Below are positions 62,458 to 64,000 of a DNA stretch of 64,000 bases, in pieces. How positions within the stretch are numbered: the first letter of the stretch is position 1; each line of letters starts with the position of its first letter. This stretch comes from Limanda limanda (Eukaryota > Chordata > Actinopteri > Pleuronectiformes > Pleuronectidae): positions 19,762,204 through 19,826,203 of the forward strand of contig NC_083655.1 of the NCBI RefSeq assembly GCF_963576545.1, in the 5' to 3' direction. The notes below the pieces were generated by a model that had not been told where the DNA came from, did not search any database, and worked only from the letters and a program-made list of their open reading frames with translations. The translations under genes were made by a program, and so were the position numbers.

Positions 62458-64000
62458 AGTAGCAGATGAACTACGTGCGCAGGTGTTTAAATGCGTGCCT
62501 CAAAAAACTCTTAAGCAAACTTCAGTAATCTTCAGGTCCTAATAACCTCTGGTTAGTGTTACGTGATTTGTTTCCCCTGCAGCTACAAACAGACACTTAC
62601 CATCACACTGATAGACAATACATGTCCTACAACGTGTGCCCAATTCTCTGCTCACATTCCATCTTGCTTACGTAAAGAAACACATCTACAGGTTCAAGAT
62701 GTTTACAGGAGTCCTCAAACGTCTCTTACGATCCTTATTTACTTCAGAAGTGCCAACATTAACATGAAATCCAACATTTGTGTACAACTAATATATCCTC
62801 AGCAAATATGCGTTCTTCATATCAAAATAAACCCTGCGATCTCCTGGCAAGATTTTAATTATTGGCCTAAAGAGGAGCACTTTTCTATTGATGTCCTTCA
62901 GTCATGTAAGCTCCCTATCTGTCTAAATCACTCAGCAGAGTGACAATGGGGATAATTTAACAAGGTTCCATAAATTACTCTGCAGGGCAATAACTCCTGC
63001 CTGGAGAGTCACCACTCAATCAGTCTCAATCTGGCAGCTCTGCGGCTTCAAGTGTCTTGTTTTTTTGACTCACGTGTAGCACAGACCTGAACCCTCCAAA
63101 TCAATCAAATGCACTGATGATGTACTGAGTACTAAGTGGATAATCAAATCGTGACGTACCTAGCGTAAGTTCAGGCAGGTCTAGAAATCAAACTCTGCTA
63201 CAATCCACTAGTGTTCAATCTGTTCATTACTGCAACAGGTGAGTATGTAGATTCTGTGGAGGAATGGCAGATTGGTGGGAGGAGACCGAACCAGTGGTCG
63301 CACCCACCCAGCAGCTCGCACTACAGGGAGGAAACACAGGGAGGGGACAAGGCTTGACACCGAGCAATTAAAAAACTGAAAGGAGTCACATCTCACCCAC
63401 CAACCTAATTATCAATAACAATTATTTAGGTCTCAATTCTGCCTTCCTGCCATTGTGATCAGGACAAACTTTAGATGAATGTGTATATGTTTTTTAATAT
63501 CCTGTGAGACGCACGTGTTGCCACTATGGCAGAAGGTCATTATTGGCATTCATGTGGCAACACCTCTGACACAACCAACAAAATGCGTTCCTCAAAGCTG
63601 ATAAACACCATTGCACACAGTTTTAAGCAAAGATGACATTCGGCACGGAAACTGTCACAAAACGGTTCAAAATTGTTTCATTCCAGTCATTTGAGCAATT
63701 TGTTGGGTTGATTTATTCCCTGATGTGGCCCTGCTGTGTGGAAATTTCTAGTGCTACGTACCTATACACATACATTTACAAATACATATATATTGAATGA
63801 AGCAAAAAAAAATACTTTCACAGAAGAGAGGTAATTGTTCCAAGGACAGACTTGAAGTTATTGGTGAGTTTAGGAGAAACTCTGAAGAGGTCCTTCATTT
63901 TGTCTTACAATGGATCTACAAACCTACCCACATGGTAAAACATATTTTCACAGAGAAAAGAATGCAAGGTAACATCACATATTAGACGCAGCAGCAATAA
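62458..64000. other. Noncoding right end of the window
   Basis: No gene, RNA or named repeat. The 126-codon open frame at 62563-62943 has no domain character. Non-repetitive blocks near 62940-63060 and 63515-63660 have a conserved-element texture, but I cannot test this. Confidence 0.4.

Overview
This is eukaryotic DNA, almost certainly from a teleost fish. The base composition is AT-rich. Long CA/GT and TA microsatellites are present, and copies of interspersed repeats that I recognise as common in teleosts are scattered throughout. I found no intact host protein-coding gene. Most open frames above 60 codons lack protein-like character or sit in repeats. The window reads as an intergenic or gene-desert segment into which transposable elements of several ages have been inserted.

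The best-resolved feature is a nearly complete LTR retrotransposon on the minus strand (1591-7576). It has 706-bp LTRs differing at six positions (about 0.85%), a perfect 5-bp target duplication (ATAAT), a primer-binding site matching the 3' end of tRNA-Leu, and a polypurine tract. In transcript order it encodes gag (coiled coil, SCAN-related capsid segment, CCHC knuckle), protease, INTEGRASE, reverse transcriptase and RNase H. Integrase before RT is the order of the Gmr1-like branch of Ty3/gypsy elements, the group whose gag is thought to be the source of vertebrate SCAN domains. Two frameshifts break the reading frame despite the youth of the insertion. Each LTR also contains, on the opposite strand, a TATA box, a 64-bp intron with good splice signals and a poly(A) signal in the right order. 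This could be an antisense spliced transcription unit.

From about 7.6 to 53 kb the sequence is mostly unannotatable noncoding DNA. It holds a solo LTR (8618-8977, TSD CATAT), a 167-bp hAT MITE (20529-20695, TSD GAATGCAG), a tRNA-derived SINE-like repeat (22988-23335), three copies of one common teleost repeat (16.2, 36.1 and 49.1 kb), two LINE reverse-transcriptase relics (24.5 and 47.2-48.0 kb), a piggyBac C-terminal fragment (45.16 kb), a possible two-exon coiled-coil gene relic (37.1-37.6 kb), and several blocks that resemble conserved noncoding elements but are unproven.

The right part (53-62.5 kb) is a second repeat-rich zone. It contains a degraded plus-strand gene of a family I do not recognise (about 53.15-56.5 kb). 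A solo LTR (55255-56026, TSD CTCAC) split it, and the reading frame resumes exactly across the insertion. It is followed by a 28-bp minisatellite, a degenerate telomere-like stretch, a two-unit tandem duplication, an 838-bp hAT-type element carrying a MADF-domain fragment, and two related LTR-like repeats in inverted orientation (58.67-59.61 and 61.05-61.75 kb). The last 1.5 kb is noncoding.
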